A DNA stretch of 64,000 bases from Saccharina japonica (GCA_008828725.1 MEHQ01001723.1:248001-312000), one strand, 5' to 3'; numbered from the stretch's first letter, positions 46,926 to 57,199 are shown. Made by a program: numbers and translations. The notes: a model not told the origin generated them from the letters alone.

Positions 46926-47100
46926 CCACATAATGCAAGCTCGCCTCACAAGCGGTTCTCAGTAGGATGCAGCTCGACCTACACGCGACTTGCCCAACAT
47001 TTCATGGCGCTTCGACCATGGTGCGAGAAATGTCCGCCTGGTTGGTGAAATCCCAACGCGCTCCGTCCCCGGTATTGCAGGGGCGCAAAGGGGTCTATGG
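46926..47100 (+). repeat. Dispersed repeat K, copy 1
   Basis: About 175 bases, from CGCCTCACAAGCG through CTTGCCCAACATTTCATGG to the ATTGCAGGGGCGC word, match 52826-53000 and, inverted and shorter, about 49255-49400. Two of the three copies lie in introns of the RraA-like gene. Class unknown. Confidence 0.65.
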
Positions 47101-47242
47101 TCATTACGGCCACGACCATGCACAACACGAGGACACCCCCTCCCGCCCGCTACTGGTTCCCTCCCGCAGCGTCCCGATCCCTGTCTTCTACCGCGAAACC
47201 CCCGTCGCAGGCGGCGCTCGTTAGCTGAGAAGTAGCACACCA

Positions 47243-47374
47243 TCATGATGGCTCGACACCCTTATGGCTGTCCATGAGGTTCATGAACTCCAGCAGACAT
47301 CGGTTGTTGTCGAGCACCTCGGTCAGCACTGCGCGCTCGTTGCGAAGGATCTCCGACGCCGTTATGGCGGTTTC
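47243..47374 (-). CDS. RraA-like gene, terminal exon 8
   Basis: Acceptor CATGCGCAG. It encodes ETAITASEILRNERAVLTEV, then LDNNRCLLEFMNLMDSHKG and a TGA stop at 47245-47243. This corresponds to the family's C-terminal helices (A-x-E-I-x-x-x-E). Degenerate copies of this exon lie downstream at 45930-46600. Confidence 0.85.
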   Translation of the reverse strand, partial: ETAITASEILRNERAVLTEVLDNNRCLLEFMNLMDSHKGVEPS

Positions 47375-50300
47375 CTGCGCATGCAACATACACAACGGCG
47401 CACATACCGAAATTTGCCAAATTTGCCAACCGAGTAAATGTCCCCTACCCCCCGGTACATACGCGCTGCTTTTGAGATATGATTGACCTAGTTGGGTACT
47501 CTCTGATAGTTGGTTTCACAGTATATATATAGGGCGGCTGCTCTCTACAGGAAAGAGTTACCGCGGGTACGAGTTAGTTTTTACAGAGCAGGGATACCTT
47601 GTACAAAGCAGCCCTACGAGTACACAGGTACATACCGCCGTACCGCCCATACAGCAAAATGAATACACACTTCCGTGCAACACATAAAGCGCATGCAATA
47701 CATACGGGACACACATCACGTACAGCAAACGTAGTACATGCCACACAGAAAGGTTCACAACATACAGCACGTACAGAAGCTGGAATGCAAAACAGTACTG
47801 CTGTACTTCATACGGCACATTCCACACACACAGCAACAAATCTGGTACGTCCGTACGCTGGTTTGACTTCGATATCGTGTGCCCGAACTCCGAAAATAAT
47901 TAATTAACTCTATTTCTGGTACGAAATAATAAAATTGGAATTGCGATCTAATTATTTTATTGTTTTGCCCAGATTGCACCCCCGCACCTGAAAATAAATA
48001 ATTAAACATGAACACGTTTTAGTTGTGCGGTTTGACTCGTAGAAGCACATATATACTCAAAAACAAATAGTTTGGAAGAGCTAACATGCGGTAAATGTGC
48101 GGTTTGACGCGTAGAAGCACATATACTCAAACACAAACAGTTTAGAAGAGGTGTCATGTTTCCTGTCTAAGGTGTAGGATTTGGTTATTTTTCGCAGTTG
48201 TGAGAAGTGCTGGTTTATCTAACGTTTTCCTGGATTCTCCTGACTATCCGAGGGCTCTCTCGGGACCACGGACTAAATTTTGGTAATGTATCAACGCGAT
48301 AACAACAACAGCAACAGCCCATGCAGGAAGGACAACACCTACGGAAACATAACTGGTATGGCACCACTGTGCAGCATCAACAGCAACAAATAGCGGCATA
48401 CAGTAACGCACAGCGCATTCAAGGTACCAGCTATACAGTACATGCATACCATATACAGCACACGGTGTCTTCAGCAACAACGACGCAGAAGCTGAAGCAC
48501 ACCATTATGTCGCGAAAAATATGAAGACCCTTTGGATTCAGTATGGATATCAAAGCTGTCCTTATATATCGGGGCAGAGTGCTACAGCGCAAACAACGCC
48601 ATAAAACATTATACGAACCAGACAACCCATGCAAATCACACAAATCATAGGGATCTTTGGGGTTAAATATGAATATTCAAGCTGCCCTTGTATTTCGGGT
48701 CGGAGTGCTACAGCGAAAACAGCGCCAAACGAAGCATACAAACCATGCTGATCATACAAACCATGCAAACCCTACACATGATACGAAAGATACAAACCAC
48801 CACAAAATATACCAACCATAGACATCGTATCATATAAATCATACCAGGCATAAATCATAGTAATCACTTAAATCACTTAAACCATACCTGGTACAAATCA
48901 TACACCTCACGCAAACTATACGAATAATACAAATCATACGAGTCATACAACTAATACAACTAATACAAAAAAATACAAAACCATACAAATCATGCAAAAC
49001 CATGAAAATCATATAAATCATACAGATCATGGAACCAGGTATCCGCCCTCTCACCTGAATCTTGTCCAAGTCGCTCCCGAGAACGACCACTCCATCGTCG
49101 TCCCCCATGATGACGTCACCGGGGTGAATAGTTACGCCTCCGATGACCACCGGCACCTAAAAACAGAAAGGGAAAGAAACAAAACGCACAGAAAAAAACA
49201 AAAACGAGAGCAAAATTGGCAAGCGTTTACGGGGGGGGGGGGTACTTCATTTTCATGCATGGCCGTACTCGTACGACCATGGACCCTCGCATCCTTACAA
49301 TGGCGGGACGGAGCATGTCAGGTTTTCACCGACCAGGCAGGCGTTGTTGCTATTACGGGGGGAGAGGGCTTGGGCATTATTGCACGGCAAGAGGTGGTAG
49401 TAGAGTAATGGAGGGGGGGGAAAGTAAAGGATGGCACCAATATACAAAACAGAGAGGATCGGAAGTCCCTTCTTCCAGTGTTGTTCTGCATGATCGTTGG
49501 TGCCGATAATTGCTTTCGAGAGGACCCCCGGGTGATGTAAATGGTTGTACACTCTTTGGTAGGCCAGGAAATGAAACAGGGGGTCAAGACAAACAGAGAT
49601 AAAAAAAATTGAGAAAAAAAAAACAGAGCGGGAACACCCCTTGGACGGGATGAGGGCTCTTTAGTCTCCGTGCGCAGAAAATATTGCGCTCGGAGGCTGA
49701 CTGTCCCATGTCACAGATTTCAAAATCCGGTGCCGCGTATAACCTACCAGCATTACTGCCAAAGTATCACTTGTCACTTGCTCACTTATTCTGCCGACAA
49801 AACCTCGCGGTAGGTAGAGCACGCTTCACTCCACTTCACGTAACGTGTACAGCAGTATCAAACATAAACATGTTACCAACCTGGTACCTGAGTATATATA
49901 TATTGAAAGAAAACAACAACGACAACTGTGCGACCGAGGATTTCGTCGAAACTCATCTTTGCTAGCTGAGTGGGATACTCCCATCGCGCGTACTTACGGG
50001 TTTTATATATCCTCATGCAGTATATATACCGGTATATTACACACCAGTACTACTTATCCCCACCTCAAATTACCGCCTTGCCTCCTTTCCTCACCTGCAT
50101 AAGCTCACGGTCGAGGATGTTGCACCTGCCCGCCATGGGGTTGACGTACCGGCAGTACACGGGAAAGCGTAGCTGCCTCGCGCAAGATCAAAACCGGGTG
50201 GGGCGGGGGCACGGGACGGGACGAAACGGGGCGAGATGGAGCAGGATGGGACAAGACCGGACGAGACGAGACGGGACGGACGGAAAAGGGCCGGGCAGGG

Positions 50301-53300
50301 TGGGACGGGGCGGGACGAGGCGAGACAAGACGGAACGGGACAGAAAGGGACGGGACGGAAAGGGACGGGACGGAAAGGGACGGGACGGAAAGGGACGGGA
50401 CGGAAAGGGACGGGATGGAAAGGGACGGGACGGCAACGGACAAAATGAGACGGGGCGGGACGAGGTGGAACGGGGCGGTCAAAACAGCGACCATTGGTAC
50501 ACCGTGCACGAGCACAAAATGATTCTCGTGAAAACGAGCACGATCACCAGAAGGGGGGGTGGGAGGGACAGGGAAACGGAGTTGATGAGGTTCATCATCC
50601 ACACCGCCCACGCCACGGCAAAGTGAGGCAGCAAAACAGTCTCGGGTTCCTCGAGTACACACCGAAGTATAACGAGGAGCTCCTGTGCGTAGCTCGATTT
50701 CATTGCAGTGAAACCGGCCCGGATGAAAAAAAACATGGTGCGGGCAAACCCTCCGATAAACATCCCCATGGCCTGCTTGCTGTAGGAAACGGTTTGATAT
50801 GTTGGACAGGCCATGATCTAGACCATCTACTTCGTACTACAGTGTTACGGGGGACCATAGTAAATAGGACCTACGGTACACATCAAAACCTATATATTCA
50901 ACTATTTTTTACGAACAAAATTTGGTCCTATTTACTAGTGTTTACTATGGTCCCCCGTAATGGTAGATCCCAACCTGCCGTTACAAAACCGTTTCACATC
51001 TCGGATCAAGATCGCGATCTACAGTAGGTCATCTGTATCCTAACCTGCCGTTATGGTATATGTTGGGGGCAGGATATTGATAGGTGTATAACACAGATCC
51101 ACCCCTGGAATTTTGCCCTAGATCGTGCGAGTCATTGCCGCCGTGCGCCGCTGGCCGCGAAGACCGTACAGGACGCCTACGTAGATACTATGAAGAACAA
51201 GCACCAACTGGAAAAGCCTATCTGAGATTCACAGAAAAAAGGGGAAAGAAAAACAACATTCGTGAAAGCCTTTTTACTGAATTTAGCGTAGAACGCACCG
51301 TTTTCCCCCAAGCAAAACAGATTGGGTTAGTGTTTTAAGTTTCTTATCAAGCGTCCGGTACTGTGTACACCTGAGACGAAACAATGGGTCCGTGTTTGTT
51401 AGAGGGGCCTGAACGCTGAAACGAGTACAAAAACTGCCACCGCTACCACCGCAAATGTACCACCTACGGACCAGCACCAGAAAGTACCACCACCGACAAC
51501 AAAAATAACGACATCAACAAAACAACAACAAAAACAACCCAAACGCTACCACCAGAAACAATACAGCAGACGCCACCGCGGCCACTGCCACCCCCACTAC
51601 CGCCACCATCACAGCGAACATCCCTATGACCAACACCAACACCACCAACCCCACAAAAGCCATTATCACCCACACCAACGACAGCAACGCCACCGCCACC
51701 AGAACCAACACCACTACCACCACCACCACCACTACCAACACCACATCACCGCCATCACCACTATTACCCCACCACCCCCACGAAAACTACCATCACCAGC
51801 ACCAACGAAAGCAACACCAACACCAACACCAACGTCACGACAGACACCACGCCTCCCTTACCCTGGCGATAGTCTCCGTATCCCTGCAGGAGCCCTCGAT
51901 GAGCATCCCCGCCAGGCTGCGCCGCTTTGCCTCGGCCGAAAAAAGCTCGCCCGCGACAGCGATCTGCCCCGGAGGGGGGAGCAAGGGAGGGGAGGCGATG
52001 CGCGTGACGTAGAGACGGGGGGGGGGGGGGGGGTGTACTCGATATAATGCATGGCCGTAGAGAAAACGGGGGAGGGGGGGTGTGTCGGTGGTATTGGTGT
52101 TGGTGGTATTGGTGGTGTTGGGTACCCGAGTGGGTCTCCGAGCAAGGTGCCGAATATACCCACGAACGTCAGATTCCAAGTTTTCTCACCTTACTCCCCG
52201 CGCAGTCGACGACCAGAACCTCCCCGGGGCTGCTCTCCATCAGGGACTGCCGAGAACAGCCAGGCGACCACCAGAGCAACGGCAGAGATGTAACCCGATG
52301 TCAGCAATGACAGTGGCGACAACAGTAACAACAACCGCAACGGCGACTGCAACTGCTGTATACAGTACCGGCCCGCTCATAAGAAACCAGAACTCGGGCT
52401 TAGGTTGAATTTCTTATTTGAGAAAGGGGTGTGTCCCAGGCTAACTTCAGTATAATAGCTGTCGACTTTTTTTATCTCCCCTGTAATGTTTAGGCTGAGT
52501 TTCTTGTGGGGCACTTTCTTGTGAGAGGGCCGGTAGTGTACAGCAACAGAGACAAAAGCAGTTCATAGCAGCAACTGCAGCAACGCCTTCACCTGCTGGA
52601 ACGCCTGCGCCGCGTAGCAATACGTAGTAGCAGCAGCAGCAGCAGCAACAACAACAGCAATAACTTCATATATAACAACAATATCAACTCCAACACCAAC
52701 AACATCGCCACCAGACACCGCCACGACCCCGAAAACACCGCCCCAAACACTACAACCACCACCACCACCATCATCACTACCACCGCAACCACCACCACCA
52801 CCATCAACCCCCCCACCACCACGCCTCACAAGCGAGCCTCGATAGGATGCCGCTCAACCTTTACGCGACTCGCCCAACACTTCACGGCGCTTCGCGCTTG
52901 GTGCAAGCAATGTCTTACCTGGTCGGTGCAATCCCAACGTGCTCCGTCCCGGCATTGTAAGGATGCGAGGGTCTATACCCATACGCCTACGGCCATACAC
53001 GCTATGAGTACACCCCACCACCACCACCACCACCACCACCACCACCTCCCGCAACAAACTAGAACCAACAACCTAAATACGAATGGAGTTAATCTAGTCG
53101 CGACAGAGACAAACGAGCGCGACCTCGCTTGCCTCGACGAGATTCCTGAAGTCCGGGTGCTCTCCCTCCTCCCCCACGGTTCTCACGGTCCTCGCCAGAC
53201 CCACGAGGGCGATGCCTTTGCTTCGCATGTGCCTGGAGCAGTACCGGACGCGATAAAAAACAAAAAATCGCGGCAAGCGGTTTGAAGCATTGGTGGTGGT

Positions 53301-54891
53301 GTAAGCGTTACGGTCTATTAATACGACAGTCGACAGGAAGCAAGGCAATCGTGGGACAGACCGCTAGTAATAGGCAGATCAGTAGATACATAACGAACAG
53401 GAAAATCAGCTAGGAGGTAATAGTCATGGGGAACCAAACACAGAACGCGAACAAAACACAAAAAGAAACCAAACAAACGAGAAAAAAGCAATACATTAAC
53501 TAACGGACAAAAGAGCACACGACAAATAGGCAAACAAACAAAGAGCGAAACAAACCTATCAAAAATCCAACTTTCCAACGAAGGAACGAACGAACAGACA
53601 ACAGACCTATCAACTGCCCGACCAACCGACCAACCCAGCAAATTTAACAACAAACTATTGGTATTAAACAAGCTGACGAGATTGAATCGAATCCCACACA
53701 CTCAAGCCAAGCCAAACCAAAATAAGATTTAAAAAAAAAAAACTCAAACCATATCAATTAAGCAAACCAGGCAACCGAACCAACAAAAACATGAAAAAAA
53801 CGAGTTTAACGAAACCAATCAAGCGAAACCTAGGGGGGGTGGGGGGGGGGGGGGGGGGTGCCCTGTTTTTTTTACTCCATGGGCTATGATATGCTATGCC
53901 CCCCGCCGTGAGAAAGTGTAGGGTCGGTGTGTACGACAACCCGACAGATGACCAAAAAAGAAAAAAAAACATGCCTGGGGCGGATGGCGTAGTCGAGGAC
54001 CTTGCTGCTCAAACTCTTGTCAGCGTCGCAGAGGCTGGGCGTGTCGCACTGCCGGAGTACCTCCCGAATCGAGAGCCAGCGGGGATCCCGGGCGATCTCG
54101 GGACGTTGATCTCCCCCTCCTTCTGAAAAAACACACACACAGAAACAGAAACATCCAAAGGGTTTCCAACAATGAAGAGCGGGGGAGAGGGGAAGGAGCG
54201 AGGCGTGGGTCGATTTGTTTTTGTTCTTGTTTTTTGTTTTTCATCCCATTCATTGTCTTCGCACTTCTGTCCCTCTCCCTCCATAGTCGTAACTCAGATC
54301 CGGGGTCACAAAGCAGGCTCTTCTCCCTCCTCCCCACTGCGGTTCGTGCCTTGCTTTTCATCGCGCAGAGGGTTCGGCATTCCCAACGCTCGTCGATTTG
54401 CATCGAATTTTGCTAACTCACGCTCTCTCGCTTTCCGCTAGTCAAGATAGTTTTTGCTGGAAAAAAGTCCCTACGAGCATGCACTCGGGGGGGCTCGAAC
54501 TCTCGACTTTGACTCCAACAGCGACGATATTCACCTGTAATCCCACCGGGGACGCCGTAAACAAGGCATACTTACATTCATCGGATGATAGCTGCACGTG
54601 ATACGTGCTGCAGACAAACAAAAACTAGGTGAGAACCACGAGATTGTCTATCAATAGCACGGCGTGTATACGTACGGGAGATATAACTTACGCGAAGCAT
54701 TCATACGGAGATATCACTGTAGCCAGTAGATTACTACTGCCAGGGCATACGACTTCTGTACCAGTGCCCAGCCCTACTATTAATAGCAATAGCTCACCGA
54801 CGGAGAAAAATCGACGACCGACCGCCTGCACTGCCGAAAAGCGACATCTCCGCAGCAGGAGCGAGGCGGGAGAGGAAGAAGTCGCCAGCAT
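47243..54891 (-). CDS. RraA-like protein, eight exons, organelle-targeted
   Basis: Joined exons 54891-54798, 54122-53975, 53232-53133, 52246-52190, 51963-51862, 50172-50095, 49156-49055 and 47374-47243 give a 270-residue protein; phases agree at all seven junctions. Residues 1-31 are Ser/Arg/Leu-rich without acidic residues, an organelle-type (probably mitochondrial) presequence. Residues 40-235 follow the RraA fold: CDTPSLCDADKSL; SKGIALVGLARTV; PGEVLVVD; GSCRD with the Arg-Asp pair (about 160-161) that in HMG/CHA aldolase members binds substrate and metal; FPVYCR; and GGVTIHPGDVIMGDDDGV. The C-terminus is a helical tail. Bacterial RraA inhibits RNase E; many relatives are divalent-metal aldolases or oxaloacetate decarboxylases. 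The retained Arg-Asp favours an enzyme. Introns contain a SINE, MITEs and minisatellites. Confidence 0.85.
47375..49054 (-). other. Intron 7 of RraA-like gene, repeat-rich
   Basis: Holds a tandem doublet of about 83 bases at 48020-48165 (GTGCGGTTTGACTCGTAGAA), a second diverged doublet at 48530-48770 (GAGTGCTACAGCG word), and an ATACAAATC-type microsatellite at 48720-49020. No exon with conserved RraA motif was seen inside. Confidence 0.6.
49055..49156 (-). CDS. RraA-like gene, exon 7
   Basis: Between acceptor TTTTTAG and donor CAG|GTGAGA. It encodes VPVVIGGVTIHPGDVIMGDD, then DGVVVLGSDLDKIQ. This is the family signature V-x-IGGV-x-V-x-PGD-x-x-x-x-DDDGVVV. Confidence 0.9.
49255..49400 (-). 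repeat. Dispersed repeat K, copy 2
   Basis: Inverted, partial match to 52826-53000 through GACCCTCGCATCCTTACAAT and CGGGACGGAGCA. Located in intron 6. Confidence 0.55.
50095..50172 (-). CDS. RraA-like gene, exon 6
   Basis: Between acceptor GCGAGGCAG and donor CAG|GTGAGG. It encodes LRFPVYCRYVNPMAGRCN, then ILDRELMQ, matching the conserved PVF-A-R strand. The acceptor lies directly after the pyrimidine-rich (on this strand) minisatellite at 50185-50475. Confidence 0.85.
50185..50475. repeat. GGGACGGAAAG minisatellite in intron 5
   Basis: Runs of GGGACGGGACGGAAAGGGAC units with a core of about 15 bases (best at 50336-50430). It is purine-rich on the plus strand and pyrimidine-rich on the transcript strand, where it directly precedes the exon 6 acceptor. 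Confidence 0.85.
50848..50957 (+). mobile_element. TA-target MITE, family D, copy 2
   Basis: 110 bp with TA on both sides and ends CGGGGGACCATAG / CTATGGTCCCCCG. It sits in intron 5 of the RraA-like gene. AAAACCTATATATTCAAC is shared with the other copies. Confidence 0.8.
51225..51362 (+). mobile_element. Relic of a MITE B/C-type element
   Basis: Ends TTTCTTATCAAGCGTCCGG-TACTG, resembling the terminus of families B and C, and contains a TTTAGCGTAGAACGCACCG word comparable to their centre. The left end is not recognisable. Confidence 0.4.
51470..51850. repeat. CAC/ACC-rich microsatellite in intron 5
   Basis: Irregular CCACCA, AACACC and ACCACC triplets over about 380 bases, giving long artefactual Thr/His-rich or Val-rich frames. 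Confidence 0.75.
51862..51963 (-). CDS. RraA-like gene, exon 5 (active-site exon)
   Basis: Between acceptor CGGGGCAG and donor AGG|GTAAGG. It encodes IAVAGELFSAEAKRRSLAGM followed by LIEGSCRDTETIAR, including the Gly-Glu-Leu turn and the Arg-Asp pair of the family's substrate/metal site. Confidence 0.9.
52190..52246 (-). CDS. RraA-like gene, exon 4
   Basis: A 57-base exon between acceptor TCTCGGCAG and donor AAG|GTGAGA. It encodes SLMESSPGEVLVVDCAGSK, matching the conserved (P)G-x-V-L-V-V-D strand. Confidence 0.85.
52363..52538 (+). mobile_element. TA-target MITE, family B, copy 2
   Basis: 176 bp with TA on both sides and ends CAGTACCGGCCCGCTCATAA and CACTACCGGCCCTCTCACAA (reverse strand). 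It lies in intron 3 of the RraA-like gene. Confidence 0.8.
52690..52825. repeat. CCA-rich microsatellite in intron 3
   Basis: AACACC/CACCACC triplets, flanked upstream by a CAG run at 52630-52665. Low complexity in translation. Confidence 0.7.
52826..53055 (+). repeat. Dispersed repeat K, copy 3, plus CCA run
   Basis: 52826-53000 matches 46926-47100; a pure CCA run follows at 53018-53046. Located in intron 3 of the RraA-like gene. Confidence 0.65.
53133..53232 (-). CDS. RraA-like gene, exon 3
   Basis: Acceptor CTGCTCCAG. It encodes SKGIALVGLARTVRTVGEEG and then HPDFRNLVE, the strand and turn corresponding to the family's G-x-A-x-T-V motif. The best donor is GAG|GCAAGC (GC type); a weaker GT donor nine bases downstream (GCGAG|GTCGCG) keeps the same phase and would add Ala-Ser-Glu. 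Confidence 0.8.
53233..53974 (-). other. Intron 2 of RraA-like gene
   Basis: No repeat family was recognised apart from a long G run at 53828-53858 and A runs. Bounded by a GC donor (53974-53973) and AG acceptor. Confidence 0.6.
53975..54122 (-). CDS. RraA-like gene, exon 2
   Basis: Acceptor TTTTTTCAG. It encodes PEIARDPRWLSIREV, then CDTPSLCDADKSL and KVLDYAIRP, the N-terminal helices of the RraA fold including the T-x3-L-x-DA segment. The only donor that keeps the phase is AG|GCATGT, a GC donor. Confidence 0.8.
54210..54557 (-). mobile_element. SINE copy in intron 1, near full length
   Basis: Read on the minus strand from 54557: tRNA-like head (CCCCGGTGGGATTACAGGTG, box-B-like GAGTTCGAGCCC), then body words shared with the other copies and a T-interrupted A tail. 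Same orientation as the host gene. It pairs closely with the copy at 56481 over the whole length. Confidence 0.75.
54715..54777 (+). mobile_element. Fragment of hAT-type MITE in intron 1
   Basis: AGTAGATTACTACTGCCAG and CAGTGCCCAGCCCTA match the right end of the complete element at 61424-61676. The left end was not found. Confidence 0.6.
54798..54891 (-). CDS. RraA-like gene, exon 1 (presequence)
   Basis: ATG at 54891-54889 opens 31 codons plus one base. The peptide (MLATSSSPASLLLRRCRFSA, then VQAVGRRFFSV) is Arg/Ser/Leu-rich with no acidic residue, as in mitochondrial presequences. The donor is G|GTGAGC at 54797. The extra G joins the AA that begins exon 2 to make Glu. Confidence 0.75.
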
Positions 54892-55040
54892 GGTCACCGA
54901 ACCCCCAGAAAGTATTGCTTCGAGGAAGGAAGGAAGGAAGGAAGCAAGGAAGCAAGGAAGATTAAAATGATGGAAACATCGTGGTGGGTGATTTCGTTAG
55001 TTGATTGTTTTTGAGGGGTGCGTGTCACATATGCGAGAGA
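54892..55040. other. Region upstream of RraA-like start
   Basis: Contains a GGAA/GGAAGCAA microsatellite at 54925-54960. No TATA-like or other promoter word could be assigned with confidence. Confidence 0.35.
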
Positions 55041-55640
55041 ATGGTTGGCATGCCCTGTGTACTACGAGACGACTAGAAACCAACCCGAACTCCAACCCGA
55101 ACCCTAAGGCCAAAATCATCCGTTAGCGTTATTTCTTTTGCCTCGTACACAGCGCGCCTCAACATTTTCCTCCAATCTTGAACACACTGAGGTCCCCCAT
55201 TGAAAGGGGCTCGTGCCGACTGTAAAAGCGACGAAAGTGAGGGATGCTTACCCCTCATTTGGCATACCCTGTGTACTACGAGACGAATAGAAACTAAACC
55301 GAACTCCAACCCGAACCCTGAAGCCAAAATCATCGGTCAGCGTTCTTCCTTTTCGCCTTGTACACAGCGCGCCTCAACATTTCCCTATAATCTCTAACGC
55401 ACCGGTGTCCCCCATTAAAAGGGGCTCGTACCGACTGTAAAAGCGACGAAAGTGAGGAATGCTTACCCCTCATCCGGGATAATGGCTGGAACAACCTGTG
55501 TACGAGACGAGCAGAAACTAACCCTAAGACTAAGCCTATCATACAGAAACCAACCATCGTTTCGTACACAGTGCACCTCAACCATTTTCCTCATAGCCTC
55601 GAACCAGTGGCAAGCTCTACCGGATTGGTTGATGTGTAAG
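55041..55640 (+). repeat. Three-unit tandem array, 214-227 bp period
   Basis: Landmark CCTGTGTAC occurs at about 55054, 55268 and 55495. Each unit carries AACTCCAACCCGAACCCT-like and GTACACAGCGCGCCTCAAC words and a GACTGTAAAAGCGACGAAAG word. Units are diverged and no frame is conserved. Confidence 0.7.
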
Positions 55641-55773
55641 ATGTTCACGCACTAGCAAGAGGGTTTGGGTCGTCGTCACAGCAGTAGTTCAGTGGTACCT
55701 CGAGAGCTTTGAGCATGGCCCTACTGCTGTCGGGCACCGAGGCGTGCTCACTGCTCTGGGAACATCCTATTCC
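55641..55773. other. Short non-coding stretch
   Basis: Nothing recognised. Confidence 0.3.
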
Positions 55774-56063
55774 GGGGTGGGCTAATGTAGTAAGTAGAAC
55801 CTATGGTACACACAAAAACCTAAATATTTACTTCTTTTTTTTTTGTTTTATCCTCCGGCGGATGGGTAAAAATAAAGCTTACGCCCTCCACACTTCCACG
55901 TCTCACTTCGTGTCGTGTGTCAATTCACTCCATGCCCCCTCGGAAGTATCAGCCCTTGCTGCTTACGACTCCGGAGACTTGAGCATGTCGACCCGACCTG
56001 ACCCCCGAAGGGGAATTACCTATTTTTACTAACATTTGGTCCTATTTACTATGCCCCCCCCCG
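55774..56063 (+). mobile_element. MITE family D, copy 3, interrupted
   Basis: Left part GGGGTGGGCTAATGTAGTAA and right part GGTCCTATTTACTATGCCCC are those of family D; between them lies repeat E (55847-56012). Confidence 0.65.
55847..56012 (+). repeat. Dispersed repeat E, copy 2, nested
   Basis: Matches 16727-16900 and lies inside MITE D copy 3, so it arrived after that MITE. Confidence 0.65.
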
Positions 56064-56303
56064 TTATACTACGAGTACGTAAGACTACTGTGAAGTCCTG
56101 GGGCGTGCCCGATACTTTGGACACAGCGTACTCTGCAGTAGGCTGACGTGTTCTCTGAGGTACCGGTTGATGCTGGCGAGGTACTGGCGAGGTACTGCAT
56201 GCAGTTCTGACAGCATCCCTTACGTTCTCAATACACCTGTGACGACGTTTGGCTAGTAAGTGCATTGGCAAAAAAAAAAACAGTGCGCCTGTGACTGGCG
56301 TGT

Positions 56304-56942
56304 GACGCGTGCTACGATAGATAGAGGTACTGCTGTACCTTTTTTTGACGGAAATATTTTCTGAATGATGATCGGGCTCCTCCTCAACCCAAAAATCGTC
56401 GGACTTTTCATTTTTTGTGTTGCACTGTTTTTCAATTGTCTGCTTAGGCCATGGGGCTGTCCATCAGGTATATATGACACCGGTCGCCCCGGTGGGCTAG
56501 CAGGTAACCACGAAGCCTGTCAGCGTCAAGGTCGCGAGTTCGAGCCCCGCCGAGTGCATGCTCGTAGGGACTTTTTCTTACAAAAAATATCTTGACTAGC
56601 GGAAAGCGCGAGAGTGTGAGTTAGCAAAATTCGATGAAAATCGACGAGCGTTGGGAAAGCTGAACCCTCTGCGCGATAAAAACCAAGGCAAAAACCGTAG
56701 TGGGGGAGGAGGGAGAGGAGCCTACTTTGTGACCCCGGATCTGAGTTACGACTAGGGAGGGAGAAAGACGGAAGTGCGAAGATAATAAATGGGATGGGAA
56801 AAAAAAAAAAAATGTACGTAACACTTATATTTTCCCCCCAAAACAGTTTTTGGCTCACTATTCGTGTACCGCTCCTCAGTTCAGCAAGCAGCCCCAAGAG
56901 AAAAAAAAAAAAGGGTTGACCTCTACCGTAGCGTAGCACGAT
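56304..56942 (+). mobile_element. MITE family F, copy 3, interrupted by SINE
   Basis: Left end GACGCGTGCTACGATAG with AACCCAAAAATCGTCGGAC downstream; right end GGTTGACCTCTACCGTAG...GTAGCACG. A complete SINE (56481-56812) separates the halves. Confidence 0.65.
56481..56812 (+). mobile_element. SINE copy, full length
   Basis: Head CGGTCGCCCCGGTGGGCTAG with box A (GTGGGCTAGCAGG) and box B (GAGTTCGAGCCC) about 40 bases apart; body TTGTGACCCCGGATCTGAG; 14-base A tail. No obvious target-site duplication. This is the best reference copy of the family. Confidence 0.8.
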
Positions 56943-57199
56943 ATCGCAGATTGTACCGTCGGTGAGCTGCTGTGCTCTTCATATATTTGGTATTTGTGTG
57001 ATATGACATATGGTATATGATACCTGGGTCCGAAGACGGTGCGCTACTGCTGCCGTGCCAATATGATACATACGTACAAGCAGCAACAGAGCGGACATAA
57101 AACTGTTCTACAGCTGTCGCCAGGAACTCAACCGGTAATATATTTGCAGCTGCCGGCAACTTGTGTGCGTTCGCGGATCTCGGTCGGTTGTCTCTATTA

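Noticed and set aside
50188-50662. Arg/Gly/Asp-rich or Pro/Ser-rich frames in 50.1-50.7 kb
   Set aside because: They are translations of the GGGACGGAAAG minisatellite in intron 5.
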